Below, piece by piece: positions 13,801 to 24,726 of a DNA stretch of 64,000 nt; position 1 is the stretch's first letter, and each line of letters begins with the position of its first letter. Location: positions 68,958,118-69,022,117 of the forward strand of contig CM060190.1 in NCBI GenBank assembly GCA_030549335.1. The letters run 5' to 3'. A program made the position numbers and the translations under genes. This DNA is from Pontederia crassipes (taxonomy: Eukaryota > Streptophyta > Magnoliopsida > Commelinales > Pontederiaceae). Under the pieces are notes generated by a model. That model did no database searches. It was not told the origin of the DNA and saw only the letters and a list, made by a program, of their open reading frames with translations.

Positions 13801-14293
13801 TCAAGTTCTGGCCCTCTTGTTACTGCATGCAGGGCACTTATACTGCTTAACGTGCCCGGCCTTGGCAGGTGTGATCCTAACACACTTTCCATGGAACCAT
13901 ATTTCACAAATTTCACAACAAATCCAAAACTCATCATTTGCATACGTGTCTCCACATGCACCACATAAGGTGTTTCCATGTTCTTCCCCATCCTCTTCAC
14001 CCTCTCCTTCACTGTCTTCCTCTTCCTTCGGTTGATGATCCTTTGTGGCCTTCATAATGGATTTTAGTCGTTGTGAAGGCTGGGAATTGAAAGAAGGCAT
14101 CATCAAAGATGAAAATGACAAAAAGACCATTTCAGAAGCATAATTAGACAACATGTAAACATTCACAATCACCTTTGACTCTGACTTGTTGAGCTTGTCA
14201 TTGCTGGTCCTTTCCTTTGGTTGTTTCTTGACTGTTCCTGTCACGACTTCATAAATAGTTGGTAGATTGTTGATCATTGTAAAGAGATGATTC
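13801..14293 (-). pseudogene. Alfin1-like PHD-finger gene, surviving 3' exons
   Basis: Two exons: 14293-14173 (acceptor TTCAATTACAG, donor AAG|GTGATT) and 14079-13801 (acceptor AATTCCCAG), both in phase. The first gives [20 protein letters not shown], the end of the Alfin N-terminal domain. The second carries an acidic linker and a complete C-terminal PHD finger with [21 protein letters not shown] and [13 protein letters not shown], ending at a stop in the usual place. In this family the PHD finger reads H3K4me3 in the nucleus. The middle of the N-terminal domain, normally encoded just upstream, was not found anywhere up to 17.1 kb, and the first exon at 17401 leads into a broken exon 2. I therefore call it a broken gene, although its PHD part looks well conserved. 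Confidence 0.8.
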
Positions 14294-16420
14294 CTGTAAT
14301 TGAAGTCAAGTAAGAGATCTTGAAGACAGAAGTCTTTTAATCTACTAGGAGTTTCCATGTTAAAACAACCACAGGAACTTGAACACACAATAAATATCAC
14401 GAGACTACCATTGAAAAAAATGTCATGAGAATAAATAACACAATATCAGCAGAACACTATCACATTCATTGCACATAACTAAACAAACAATCGTCCATGA
14501 TTTAACTTGGTGACATTGCATACATGCGAATAACATCCTAACAAAAAGAAACTCCATATATGATCAACTGCATCTGGACACTGGTGTCTCCTGCATATAA
14601 TGATGGAATTGGCAATGGTTTTAAAACCAGAAAAGAGGGGCTTGCCCAGGTACTTCCATCATTCCAAAAAAATATCAAATATGTAACACAAAAGGTAGGT
14701 CATAAACACATAAGTTCAATGTCTTTATCAAATGAAAATAAATAACCTCCACTGCAGCAGCATCAAAATAAGTGAGGGCATTCTTTATTTCGAAAGCAGA
14801 CGAGTATTGTTTTTACATATATGAGAGAAAAATGACACGTCATGCCCCGCATAATAATCTTTTTCTCTTACATAACTAGGAAAAATCAATGAAGCAGATG
14901 AGAACCTGGGATATGACGTGAATGGGTACACAGATGAAGAGATGATGCATTTACCCTACAGGGCTAAAGATTTCAAATCATCCCAAATACCATAAGGATT
15001 TCTTCTCAGAAGTCCATACAAACACAGGTTTTCCTTTTCTATAGAATAATAAGAAATCATCATTAGCACAAACCACTAATTGAATATACAATTGTATAGC
15101 TCAAACTTCACATTTTGGTTTTGTAACACGTGGTTTTCATCTAATGTAAATCCTATTAAAGTATGCAAATTGAAAATAATGCTGCCTTAAAAAGTCGTGG
15201 ATTCAATGTGGAAAATTCCAAACTTCATTAAGATGTCATCAATTAAAACAAATATATAAAACCAAATAAATCCAATCAAAATACGACATAAGTTCCCTTC
15301 CTTTAGTCCTTCAAAATGTTAAAGTGTATCTTTTTAGCTTAGGAGATAACATAGAAATAATGCAATGCCTCGAGTGTTCAGGAACTGTTTTTGTAGCATG
15401 ATATGCTCCCCCTCATAGAATGATTAAGGATTTTATCTTATGAGTTGAAAGGCATTCCATATTACGAGTTGAAAGATACTTCACAACTTCAAAGAGAGAA
15501 CCTTCATCGTAGTGTCAATGTCATAGGTTCTTTCATGAAAGTACATGACATCTCAGTGCAACGAAAACATTAATCAAAATCATTGCATCCTAATATAAAA
15601 GATTATACAATTTTCATTGTGATCGCATCAAACAATGGAGCAAACTGAAATACGATGTAAAGACAAAGCATTACGAAATAATCAGAGCAAACAAAGCATC
15701 ATGTTGACTAAAACATTGCAAAATAATGAGAGCAAACAAAGCACCACAATGATTCATAATGATATTGCTCATTGATTTTCTTATATCACATTACATCATA
15801 AAGATTTATCGTAATATTGATTATGATCTCTATTATATTCAATCGCATCATTATTATCAATCAATGCTTTTCCCTTATTAATCCTAACATCTGATTGATT
15901 TATATTGATCTTATGGTTACCTATTATGTATATTATTTAATTGATTTATTGCTTATATTGTACTTGAAAACTCATGAGAAAATTGTTCCTCCCAACATTG
16001 ATCCTATGGGTAATCAATAGTGCTTAATTCTAATGATGGCATTGAATTGTGCATGAGTCTTAAAGTCATAGATTTCATTAATATTTTTCTTTTCATGGAA
16101 GAGTTGCTTAGTCACTGCATTAGTTATTTCTGAAGATTTATGAAATATGTTTATGCATTTATTGAAGTTAAGTTTTTTTAATTAGATTCGGTATCGTGGT
16201 CAAAGTCAAAGTCGTGATTGTGTTGATAATGACTCTCCAAAATTGTCTAATTGCTAAGTGGCAAGAGGGTAGAAGGCATTACAAGTTACAAATAACAAAT
16301 AACACAATCATAAATGCATCATTGCCTTCAATTAGATGCTACAACTAGATTGAAATTCCAAAGAAAAAAAATCAAATTTCATCTGAAAACACTAGAAGAA
16401 AACTCCAACAAGCAAAACTT
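14294..16420. other. AT-rich stretch inside the Alfin-like relic
   Basis: This lies where the missing Alfin exons should be. No stretch resembles the family block ending FYFGARFGFDKTDR on either strand. Two nearby short repeats, AGAGCAAACAAAGCA at about 15686 and 15731, are the only visible structure. The rest is AT-rich with no long frames. Confidence 0.5.
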
Positions 16421-16429
16421 TCATGCTGG

Positions 16430-16990
16430 CATTTTTCGATTGGAAATCAAGATCTTTGCTTGGCTTCTACGGCATGAGCGGATTCTCACTAGAGTTTACA
16501 GAGCGCGATGAGCACCACATGCTGACACCTTATGTGCTCTTTGTGGGGAGATGGAGGAGGATGTCACCCACCTTTTCTTCGGATGCCACGTGTCCTGGGA
16601 GGTTTGGTCGCGGACGAGCTCCACGGGTGGTTTCCCCCAGACGGTTGTAGACTTTTGGCTGACTGTCAGACGACTTGCCGGACAGAGGCAGGATTGGAGA
16701 GCTATTTTGGCGACATTCTTGGCTGGTACCTGGGCCATCTGGCTCCAGCGTAACCGCGTCATTTTTTATGGGGAGAGATGTCAGGTGGATAGTATTGTAC
16801 ATCACATTTTTTGCCTTCTTCGGGAGTGGGATCCTGTTTAGTCTATTTCTCCCCTTCTTTTTCCGTTGACTGCTCTCTACTGGAGAGCCTCTACTTGTAT
16901 ATGATGCTTATTTTTGGTGATATATATATATATATACGGATGGCAACCTAAGGGCGGTCATCCTTTCCCTTCTCAAAAAAAATAAAAAAT
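16430..16990 (+). mobile_element. 5'-truncated L1-type LINE, 3' end with zf-RVT
   Basis: Plus-strand frames give IFAWLLRHERILTRVYRA and then, after a frameshift near 16505, HADTLCALCGEMEEDVTHLF, SWEVW and WAIWLQRNRVIFYGE. This is the zinc-binding reverse-transcriptase tail (zf-RVT) of plant LINEs. A 3' UTR with a TA microsatellite (16919-16935) is followed by an A-rich tail at about 16974-16995. Only the last few hundred bases of the element are present, as usual for LINE insertions. It lies in the gap of the Alfin-like relic. I could not pair a target duplication. Confidence 0.75.
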
Positions 16991-17106
16991 AAAGTTTTCT
17001 CCTCTATCGTCTATCTCGATCAAGTTTTGAGAAAAAAATAGTCAAAACAATTCACAGGATAAGCTAAAAGAAATCAAAACATACACAAAATACTAACACC
17101 ATAACG

Positions 17107-17401
17107 TCAACGAATCAAACAGGATGAGGACGCATAGGCGTCGCATTGCTGGAAGAACTTGTCGACATCTGCAAGACGAAAGAAAATGAAGAAAATGAAT
17201 TCAACCTTTGGCTGGAATTAACCAACAAAGAGCGCCCCAAAGATTGAAACTTTAGCCCGTCCCAGGCAACAGATGGCCACAAAATCCAATCTTTCCTGTA
17301 CCAGTGGTGAGGGCCTTCACCATGCCCGCTCTTCGGCTCCTGAAATCCCTGAAGACCTCCTCTGGCGTCCTGGGACTGTAATTGCCGGCTCCCGCCTCCA
17401 T
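17107..17401 (-). pseudogene. Alfin-like first exon and broken exon 2 (copy 1)
   Basis: Exon 1 (17401-17302) encodes [20 protein letters not shown] and [13 protein letters not shown], exactly the start of Alfin-like proteins. It ends G|GTACAGG. Exon 2 starts at 17168 after TTTCGTCTTGCAG and restores the split aspartate: DVDKFFQQCD. The next residues should be PEKENLCLYGFP, but the sequence turns to AYASSSCLIR and a stop at 17107. The first 43 residues are intact and the rest of the N-terminal domain is lost. The breakpoint is shared with copy 2 near 24735, so it predates the duplication. With the PHD exons at 14293-13801 this forms one broken gene on the same strand. A different frame is open through this region (17564-17115) but has no family resemblance. 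Confidence 0.8.
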
Positions 17402-17685
17402 CCGAGCTCTCCAATGATGCCTCCGCGCTGGAAATTCGCCACCGACGCCCCCTCGGAGCGTGAAAAGTAGCGTTTCGGGGTAGCGGGAAGTGGAAAGAGG
17501 GAAAGGATGCGAGGTTTTGAGGTGTCCGCTGCTGCAGCTGCCGCCGCCGTTTCAAAGCTTCCAATCCTTGGAGCTTATTACTACCAAAATAATAAATGAA
17601 GGCATAAAAAATTTGGTGGCATTCGAATCGATGTCCGAAGCAGATGTATGAACAAAAAAAAAAAAAGGATGACGCGAATCGTCAC
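17107..17685 (-). repeat. Duplicated Alfin promoter and exon 1 segment, copy 1
   Basis: Matches 24727-25240 in the same orientation: from GATGAGGACGCA through the exon and upstream GC-rich leader to AAATAATAAATGAAGGC, TGGTGGCATTCGAATCGATGTCC and a poly-A run before GATGACGCGA. Copy 1 is slightly longer, with extra bases before AAATAATAAA and after the poly-A run. Confidence 0.85.
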
Positions 17686-17867
17686 AAATCAGGGGTGATC
17701 GGACATCGCTTGGAAATGTGCTGTACTGCATCGTTTATAACGGTTATTTGCATCTGTAACGGTGTCACATTGGAAAGAAAGAGAAGAGAGGGGAATCTAC
17801 CATTAGTCTCAAACGCTAGTTGGATATTAGCAATCTCATATTCGAGTCTTTGATTAAAAAAGTAAGT

Positions 17868-18602
17868 TTTCTTTGACAATATCAAAATTAGTAGCATTTA
17901 GTGATTGATACATTAACTTTTTTTTTGTAAAGGATAAGAATAAGTAGCATTTAACATTTCATACGAAAATATTGAAAAACTACTACTAGCATTTAACGAG
18001 GTAAGCATTTTATAAATTTTTTCTAATTTTATCCTTAGTCAAATATATTATTTCTTTCTAACTTATCTTATTATTTTCTCATTTTTCTTTTATAATCATT
18101 TAACTATATTCCTTTTTATATTCATACTTAATTAATTACAAATTATTGATATGTTAACAACGAAGCAAAACAATTTCACAATTAATTTTTATATCATGAG
18201 TGCAACAACAACAACAACAACAAAGCCTTATCCCACTAGGTGGGGTCGGCTACATGGATCATACGACGTCATTCCGCTCTATTAGTAACCAAATTTTTAT
18301 ATCATGAGTGCACTATATAAAATTTATTGTAAATACAAATTTTTATATATTTTAATAAAGAAATAGTTGTGAAAATTTACTTTATTTAATTAAGATATAA
18401 ATATTTAATTTATTGTATTATAATAGAATTTGTATAGTGCTTAAATTAAATAATTTGTCATATGTCGAATTTTGTCATTTTATATTCATTTTACAACCTC
18501 TAATTGCTAATCATCATTCGCTACTCATTATCCGCTAGTTAACCAGCTATCTGTTAGTTAAATTGCTATTTGCTTATCAAACAATTAATAATGTCAAACA
18601 AA
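17868..18602. mobile_element. MITE-like element, copy A
   Basis: Begins CTTTGACAATATCAAAATTA and ends near AATTAATAATGTCAAACAAA, so the ends are inverted repeats of TTTGACA(A/T)TAT. It matches 44985-45610 for most of its length (TTTCTTTCTAACTTATCTTA, GATATGTTAACAA, TTTCACAATTAAT and so on). It carries a nested 87-bp LINE tail. No coding capacity. The end motif suggests a hAT-type non-autonomous element, which is inference. Confidence 0.6.
18205..18291 (-). mobile_element. 87-bp 3' tail of an RTE-type LINE with a 21-bp target duplication
   Basis: The insert runs from a CAA microsatellite through GCCTTATCCCACTAGGTGGG and GGATCATACGACGTCATTCC to TTAGTAACCA. It is the extreme 3' end of the same LINE family found at 56205-57013. 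It is flanked by perfect copies of a 21-base sequence that starts AATTTTTATATCATGAG, at 18184-18204 and 18292-18312. The CAA run (TTG on the LINE strand) is the usual simple tail of this family. Confidence 0.9.
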
Positions 18603-18700
18603 ATCATAGTCTCATATTCAAGTCTCGAAGTTATGGTCAGAAAAAAATATTTCTATTTTTTTCAACTCCAAATAAATTAGATGCTAAAACATCGAGTTTC

Positions 18701-20646
18701 AAAATTGAAGGCGACATTTCTCATAATTGAATTCAAAACGTTATGTTCTTGACCCTACTACCTCATGCTTGCTATTGCTGAATAATTATATTTTTAGTTT
18801 ATTATTTACCTTGGAGAAATTACTCTCCCTATATTGATCCCATATAGGAAACAAAGGATGACGACTTGCGCGGCCATGATTACTTGTGATGACGATGATT
18901 ATGTACATGGATGATCCTAGGGTGTCATGGTCTTTACTGTTATTTGCTCTTTTCCTAAAACTTTATGGATTTATAATAAATTATTAAGCTTCTTCCTTGC
19001 TTAATTACATTTGGCTTGTTTAGGCACCCCATTCATCTAGAAGTGGCACGTGTTCGAGTAAATGGTCACATTCTATGGCACCAACATCAACATGAGCTGA
19101 ATGATTAGTTCTGCACATTTGTAAATGTTGTCTGCTTGTCTTTGCCTAATGTTCTTTTGGGCTAGAATTTTATGCAAAAATCAGCTACAGACGTAGAAAA
19201 CCTCAAATGTGGATAACCATCAAAATGTAAAGTGATTGTGCAATTTGACAATTTTAAGTATTTGGGGCTGGTTCCGTAAGGTGTTATAGTGTTCTTTATA
19301 ATGGCTTTTTAGATTATGCATAGGTGCATTTCACCTCATACCACGTCTAGATGCTGATCTTCTAGCAGGAATCTGAATGTAGGCAAAACATAATAGATAA
19401 TTATCAGCCCAGACAAAAGCAATGAACTAAATAAATTGATCTCCCAAAGTGTGATCAGAGAGAAAAAAAAATCATGATGTCAATAGTTATCAGAGTGTCA
19501 CATGATAAGCCCCATTGCATTATCTGAAAAAAAAAGGAAGAAATAGACCTATATCATCGGAATGAACACCAAGTCATGAATATAGTAAGCACCCCTGTAT
19601 TATCCAAGTGACGAGCTCTTAGAAATGTTGGACAAATCCTAATGTTGTCCAAACAAGTAGATGACATTAATGTAACCTGAACACAAAATCCCGGATGCAA
19701 ACCAGAAGTAAAAAGAATAACAAATCAGCGGGAACCAAACTCTCCAAGAACATATAACAACATATTGCTTAGATAATGTTGTAGATGACTGAACAGCATC
19801 ATTGTATTTCTTTTCCTGTCTACTTGCTAAAATATTCTTATGCTGCAACAACCATTGCTACAAAGGAATAGCATCAGCAAGAAGAAGAAAAATCATTTTA
19901 TTATAATCTAGAAGTCTGAAAATCCATTTGTTGTAAAATAAATTAGTTGAAGAATAAAATGCTACTACTAAGTCAAGTGCCAATATAGGGTATCTGATAA
20001 TACTACTGCATGAAGTGTTCAGATACTGTTTCTTCTTCAAACCAAGAAAGCAGTACAGATACTGTAAGCAGGACATATTATACAAGAAAGGGAAGAAAGG
20101 GAGTTGATGATCTAAAGTGATAATTGAACACCAAGTAATTAAAACAGTACCAATTTTGTCAAAAAAATTTGCTGAATTATAATTGTACCAATTTGCTATT
20201 ATGCTTCATGGGTCCCTGTTTCCCAGAAGCCCTTCTGAATTTTGAACCATCCAAGTCTATGCCCCATCCATTCATCTTACAGAAGGTAATAATAGTGGAT
20301 TAAAAAGGTGCGTCTGGTTGCTCAAGCTGATCAGAAATATCAAACAGATCTCTTCCACGAGCTGTCATCAGACCACAACTTGAAATGAACAGATGCAGCT
20401 GACGAATGAACAAGATCAAGACCCTCATCATCAATCATATGGAAGTGTTGTACGGGAAGTTGTTTAAACGCAATTGCTGAAGCAGTTAAACCTTTCGATC
20501 TATGAGTAGGCAATCAGAACCATCTCAGAACAAGCATATATTCACAAGGGAAACAAAAAACAGGAAAAACTGTAAAACTTGTATTCATAAGAAATGAGAC
20601 AGAAGAAACAAAAAGTGTGATTCATGATCAAAATTTTCGCAGCCCA
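18701..20646. repeat. Large duplicated segment, copy A (ARGOS 3' flank)
   Basis: Matches 41391-43592 in the same orientation from AAAATTGAAGGCGAC to TTCGCAGCCCA with few differences over most of its length. It corresponds to the region downstream of, and probably the 3' UTR of, the ARGOS-like gene, and stops about 8 bases before the equivalent of the ARGOS stop codon, so the coding part is absent. Copy A lacks about 180 bases present in copy B near 41423-41605 and a 30-base piece near 41870-41900. No open frame here resembles a gene. Confidence 0.9.
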
Positions 20647-20737
20647 TCTAAGTTTTTCACTCAAGGTTTCATAACAAAGTAAGAGGGGGCTCTCTGCTCA
20701 TCTAAGTTTTTCACTCAAGGTTTCATATCAAAGTACA
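20644..20737. repeat. Short tandem duplication, about 38 bp
   Basis: CATCTAAGTTTTTCACTCAA plus GGTTTCATA(A/T)CAAAGTA occurs twice, starting near 20646 and 20699. The first copy begins at the right end of the large duplicated segment, so the junction itself has been copied. Confidence 0.8.
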
Positions 20738-20739
20738 TT

Positions 20740-21785
20740 CTCCCATGAGGATTCTGAATTTATATGATCAATATATAAATGCCAATTTGGCGGATGATGA
20801 TTGCCAATTCTTATGGCTAACAGAGTTGCAGCAGACACGTTGATTTTATTTTTAGCTAGAAACAAGATAACAAAGATGCAGCTACGTATAAGATTTTGGC
20901 AAATACATGCATGGCAGTATGGCACTATAAACAATTCTTCCCAGAATACTTGCAAAGGAGTCTAGTGTAACCCTTATGCACTAACTAAAATATCAGAACT
21001 CCCTGATATCAGACAATAGAAAAACATGTACTCATCACAATGTCTGAGAAATTTCAAAACTGAAAAATTATGTGGACATGTACCCCCTATAATTAGAGTC
21101 ACAGACAGATTCAAGAATATCTTAGAGATCAAAATTTACCATGCTCCATATCTTACAGCCATGCAGAACACTAGGGGACACAATAAAATTTTATAAGAAT
21201 TAGTGTAATTAGATAGGTACCATATCTATCGTCCAGAAAGCTATGTGCAACAGTTTTAATTCAGCAGCAAAAAAATGGTAAAAGAGAAGAAAAGCTTATC
21301 AATATAGATATAATGAAAATTTGATTCATAATGCCACCACACTGGTGTAAAAATTGAAGGAAGAGGAGACAAGCATACCAGAAAATCCACCATTTTTCCT
21401 AAATCTTTCTGCAGAAAGTCTAATCCCCACAAACTAGAACGGTATCCTATTCAGCATGCCACAGTTATTCCTTCAACCAGCAGCTTGGACAAAATAAAAA
21501 CTGAATGGTGTTAGCAGTTGTACCCTTCAAAAAAATTGGTGCTATAATATGGCCATAGCACTGGTAGGATTTTTCTCACAGGAAACACTTGAAGTGAAGA
21601 ATATATGAGAATATTTACCTTTTTAAGAGGGAAAATCAATCACCTTCATATGTTTCTTTTTATCTATCTCTGTGGAACTCCTTCAAGAGGCAATATCAGC
21701 TTTTGAGAGTACAATTTACATACTTTTTTCCCTTGAAAAGCTTTACTTTACTTTCAGCCAAGACATCAAGTTAAAACAGAAGATA
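20740..21785. other. Spacer and 3' flank of the TAF1C-like gene
   Basis: AT-rich, with short frames only. The 3' UTR and poly-A signal of the neighbouring minus-strand gene should lie in the right part, but I cannot fix a site. Confidence 0.4.
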
Positions 21786-24554
21786 TCAATGAGCCACCTT
21801 AGGAATTTTAGAGGAATCACAGAAATTCTGATATGGTTTATAATTCTCCTGCCATTTAGAAAATTGTCTTTTCAAGCATTTAAAAATTTTCTCCTCAGTT
21901 GACTTTAGTGTGATGCTTTGGGGCTCAAAATCCAGCCTAATAGGACTTAAATCAAACAATTTATCTCTGAACACATCTTTGGACTCCTCATGTTTCTTGT
22001 CCACGACTCCACAAACAAACGTAGAAAACTTTTCATCATTATAAGTTGTAGAGCATCTTCCTGAAGTTTCTTCTTTTACTTTGTCTTTAGTATCATCACC
22101 AACTCTGTTGCTCAAGGAACTTCCACATGTATAAATTCTATCGTTCACAGAATTTCCACATGTATAAGAATGCTTATAAACAAAATATGGCTTCTGGGCT
22201 TGCACAACTTTGAAGACATGATCTTCATTGGGATTTCTATTCATGTCTACAGAAATTTCATTAAAAATATTTCTGAGTACATCACTGCATTGAGGGTTCA
22301 ATGGATTGCCACCAAGCTCTATTTCAAAACTAGAAGATAGGCCAAGCCTTAGATTCTCTTGAATTGTCAAAAGAGCAGGAACAGGCAGCACTGGACCCAC
22401 AAGATGATTATTAGATGATGTTCTGAACCACCTCTCACCTCTTCCCGAAGGTTTTGATATAAAGAAAGACAACAATCTACTCTCTGGTAAAAGTTTTGGA
22501 ACCTCCAAGAACTCAAAGTTAGAACTTGGCATCCCAAACATATTAGAGTACTTAGAAAAAGCAATGGACAAAATCTCGATTGGAAGACCATATAATATTT
22601 TCCGGCATGCAATCTCAAAAATGCTAGTTGGGGTACCCACATCGCCTATTAAAACTGAAGAAGAGGAATCCATCTCCATAATATGCTTATTAAAGTCCTC
22701 CATATCATCAGCCACAGAAACTTGGCAATAGGCCTTACAGGTAGAGGAAGGGTCTTGAGTAGCCAAAGCATTAAGAAGGTTGTTATTCATATGCTCATGA
22801 AGATACTTAAACTTAAGGACAAAACATTTGGGAGGTACATCATAATCATCCTCTTCACAGACCATAATTTTGTGTCTATGTTCTGATTGTTCTGCACCTG
22901 TACTAGATTCCTTCGGAAACATAGAATAAGCACGATATTGCTGCATCTCCAACTTTCCACACAATGTCAGTCGAATTAGAGCAAAACCACAGGTACTTGA
23001 GTTCATCATCAACATATCACTTGGAACTACATAAAAACCAGCAATGATATTCTTACTTTGTTGCCAATGGACACCATAAGGAACAGTCTCCTTCCAGAAT
23101 ATATCCCTCACAAGGTCATTGCCGGACCTACATTGACTACCTGATAGAGAAACGTGGAAAGGAAGTTCCCAGCTGTAGAGTGAAAGATTGCCCGGAGGTC
23201 CATTCTCTTTAGGCCCAAAGCAAAATAAGCTGAACTGGTCATTCCAAAAGGAGCCAACCAAGATGGCAAATCCAGATTCCGACGCCCATTTGAATTCCAC
23301 AGATGGTCTCAGTTCTGATAATCTGAACATGCTAATATATCGAGGACGCTTAAGAATAAAGTCCCATGTAAGGATAGGAACGAGCGGTCTCCGGATGTCA
23401 AAAAGATGCAATTGACGCTCTGTTGCCACTGAGAAGTGGAAATCATTATAGCTGGCCTTACAGAAAGCAACAAATCTTTCGTTCTTTTCAGTCATAGGTG
23501 CAACATCGTACAAACACGGCATCTCGACCTTAGCCAAAATCTTCTGACGTCCACCTTGCAAGGGCCTCAAATCAACCAAAATAACAGCTCGAGAACAAGC
23601 AACAATTACAGTCCACGGCTGCCCGCCAAACGCACAGCTCAACCATTCCCCAGCGTCTTCGCCATCTAGAGAAACCATAATTCTTCCTCCGCGCTTAGAC
23701 TCGAGATTAAACCAACAAAGCTCGCCGCTTTCCAGCAGCGCAGCGCTCTCATCGATGAGATGTGGACTCCAGCAGGCATGCACCACGGGGTTCTCAAAAC
23801 TCTGCTTTGCCAATGGGACTAAGGACGGCCTCTCCTTGCCAGAGTCCGAAACCCTAGTCTCGATTCTAAACCAATTTAGAGAATACAAAGTGGCGACAAG
23901 CAAGAACCCCTCGAATAGGGGTTCACGTGGCGAAGCCTTCATAACCTCTGGCGGTGCCCAGGAGAACGCCGGCGCCGACGCCGCGGACACAGCAGACATC
24001 TTCAGTATCCGGTGACAGGGATGCTTCAACCCTTCCCTTTGCTTGAAGACGTCTCTATCATTGTCGAGGATGACACTGGGAGGCGCCGCTCCGCCGGGGA
24101 ACGAGAGGCCGACATAGCCGACCCAGTCTGCGTTGGGTCCCGTGGGGAAGAAGAGAATGACGGATGATGGATCGTGGCAGCGGAGGGCGACGAGATTGTT
24201 AGAGGGAAAGGGGTCGGCGGAGGAGCAAGAGAGAGCAATGTCGGCGGCTATGGCATCTATCGTGTCCAGAGGAAGGAAGTCGTCATTCTCCTTGGTGCAG
24301 AAGAAGGTGCGGAGGCCGTCGGAGACGGAGGTTTTCGGGATGGGGAGAGGAGCACGGAGGGACAGAGAGGCAGAGGAGAGGAGGTCCAGAGAAGGAGAGT
24401 GAGGGAAGAAGAGCAGAGGGCCGACGGAACCTTCGGAGGCAGAGGCGGCGTCCGCGGAGGAGGAGGCGTCGCGGGAACCGCTGGGGAGAAGGCCCGGGGC
24501 GGCGATGACGGCGGCGACTGGCCATGGCGACCGCCAGCCGTCAGAAAAGTCCAT
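21786..24554 (-). CDS. TAF1C/Rrn6-like RNA polymerase I initiation factor subunit
   Basis: A single uninterrupted frame of 922 codons without introns. The N-terminal part is rich in proline and serine (LFFPHSPSLDLL). The middle has features of the plant TAF1C-like family: VVHACWSPHLIDESAALLES, DLRPLQGG, LHLFDIRRPLVPILTWD, and GFAILVGSFWNDQFSLFCFG, consistent with a WD/beta-propeller fold. The C-terminus ends FSKWQENYKPYQNFC, a short conserved end. TAF1C is the SL1 (core factor) subunit that places RNA polymerase I at the rDNA promoter in the nucleolus. The start has no longer in-frame extension with family features. The first 150 codons are far more GC-rich than the rest, a common gradient in monocot genes. 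Assignment rests on remembered family motifs; function in plants is largely inferred. Confidence 0.75.
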   Translation of the reverse strand: MDFSDGWRSPWPVAAVIAAPGLLPSGSRDASSSADAASASEGSVGPLLFFPHSPSLDLLSSASLSLRAPLPIPKTSVSDGLRTFFCTKENDDFLPLDTIDAIAADIALSCSSADPFPSNNLVALRCHDPSSVILFFPTGPNADWVGYVGLSFPGGAAPPSVILDNDRDVFKQREGLKHPCHRILKMSAVSAASAPAFSWAPPEVMKASPREPLFEGFLLVATLYSLNWFRIETRVSDSGKERPSLVPLAKQSFENPVVHACWSPHLIDESAALLESGELCWFNLESKRGGRIMVSLDGEDAGEWLSCAFGGQPWTVIVACSRAVILVDLRPLQGGRQKILAKVEMPCLYDVAPMTEKNERFVAFCKASYNDFHFSVATERQLHLFDIRRPLVPILTWDFILKRPRYISMFRLSELRPSVEFKWASESGFAILVGSFWNDQFSLFCFGPKENGPPGNLSLYSWELPFHVSLSGSQCRSGNDLVRDIFWKETVPYGVHWQQSKNIIAGFYVVPSDMLMMNSSTCGFALIRLTLCGKLEMQQYRAYSMFPKESSTGAEQSEHRHKIMVCEEDDYDVPPKCFVLKFKYLHEHMNNNLLNALATQDPSSTCKAYCQVSVADDMEDFNKHIMEMDSSSSVLIGDVGTPTSIFEIACRKILYGLPIEILSIAFSKYSNMFGMPSSNFEFLEVPKLLPESRLLSFFISKPSGRGERWFRTSSNNHLVGPVLPVPALLTIQENLRLGLSSSFEIELGGNPLNPQCSDVLRNIFNEISVDMNRNPNEDHVFKVVQAQKPYFVYKHSYTCGNSVNDRIYTCGSSLSNRVGDDTKDKVKEETSGRCSTTYNDEKFSTFVCGVVDKKHEESKDVFRDKLFDLSPIRLDFEPQSITLKSTEEKIFKCLKRQFSKWQENYKPYQNFCDSSKIPKVAH

Positions 24555-24627
24555 GGGGGCACGGAACGAGCGGTATCGCGCTCAGAAGGATCCCGAGTCT
24601 TGATGATCGACGCCGCAAGCTGCAGAG

Positions 24628-24705
24628 AAGATGTGGAACATCTTCGAGTCCTTTTCAGAGTGGAAAGATGTGGAACATCTTCGAGTCCTTTTGAGAATGG
24701 AAAGA
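24628..24705. repeat. Tandem duplication, about 38 bp, upstream of TAF1C-like gene
   Basis: AGATGTGGAACATCTTCGAG plus TCCTTTT(C/G)AGA(G/A)TGGAAAG occurs twice in a row, starting near 24628 and 24666. The unit contains the palindrome AGATGTGGAACATCT. It lies in the probable leader or core promoter of the TAF1C-like gene. Confidence 0.8.
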
Positions 24706-24726
24706 GGGTCCTCGACCGAACTTTGT

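Noticed and set aside
17115..17564. A 149-codon open frame on the minus strand that looks like a plastid precursor
   Set aside because: Splice sites and family similarity show that the real coding frame here is another one, the Alfin-like exon 1 (17401-17302) and exon 2 start (17168).
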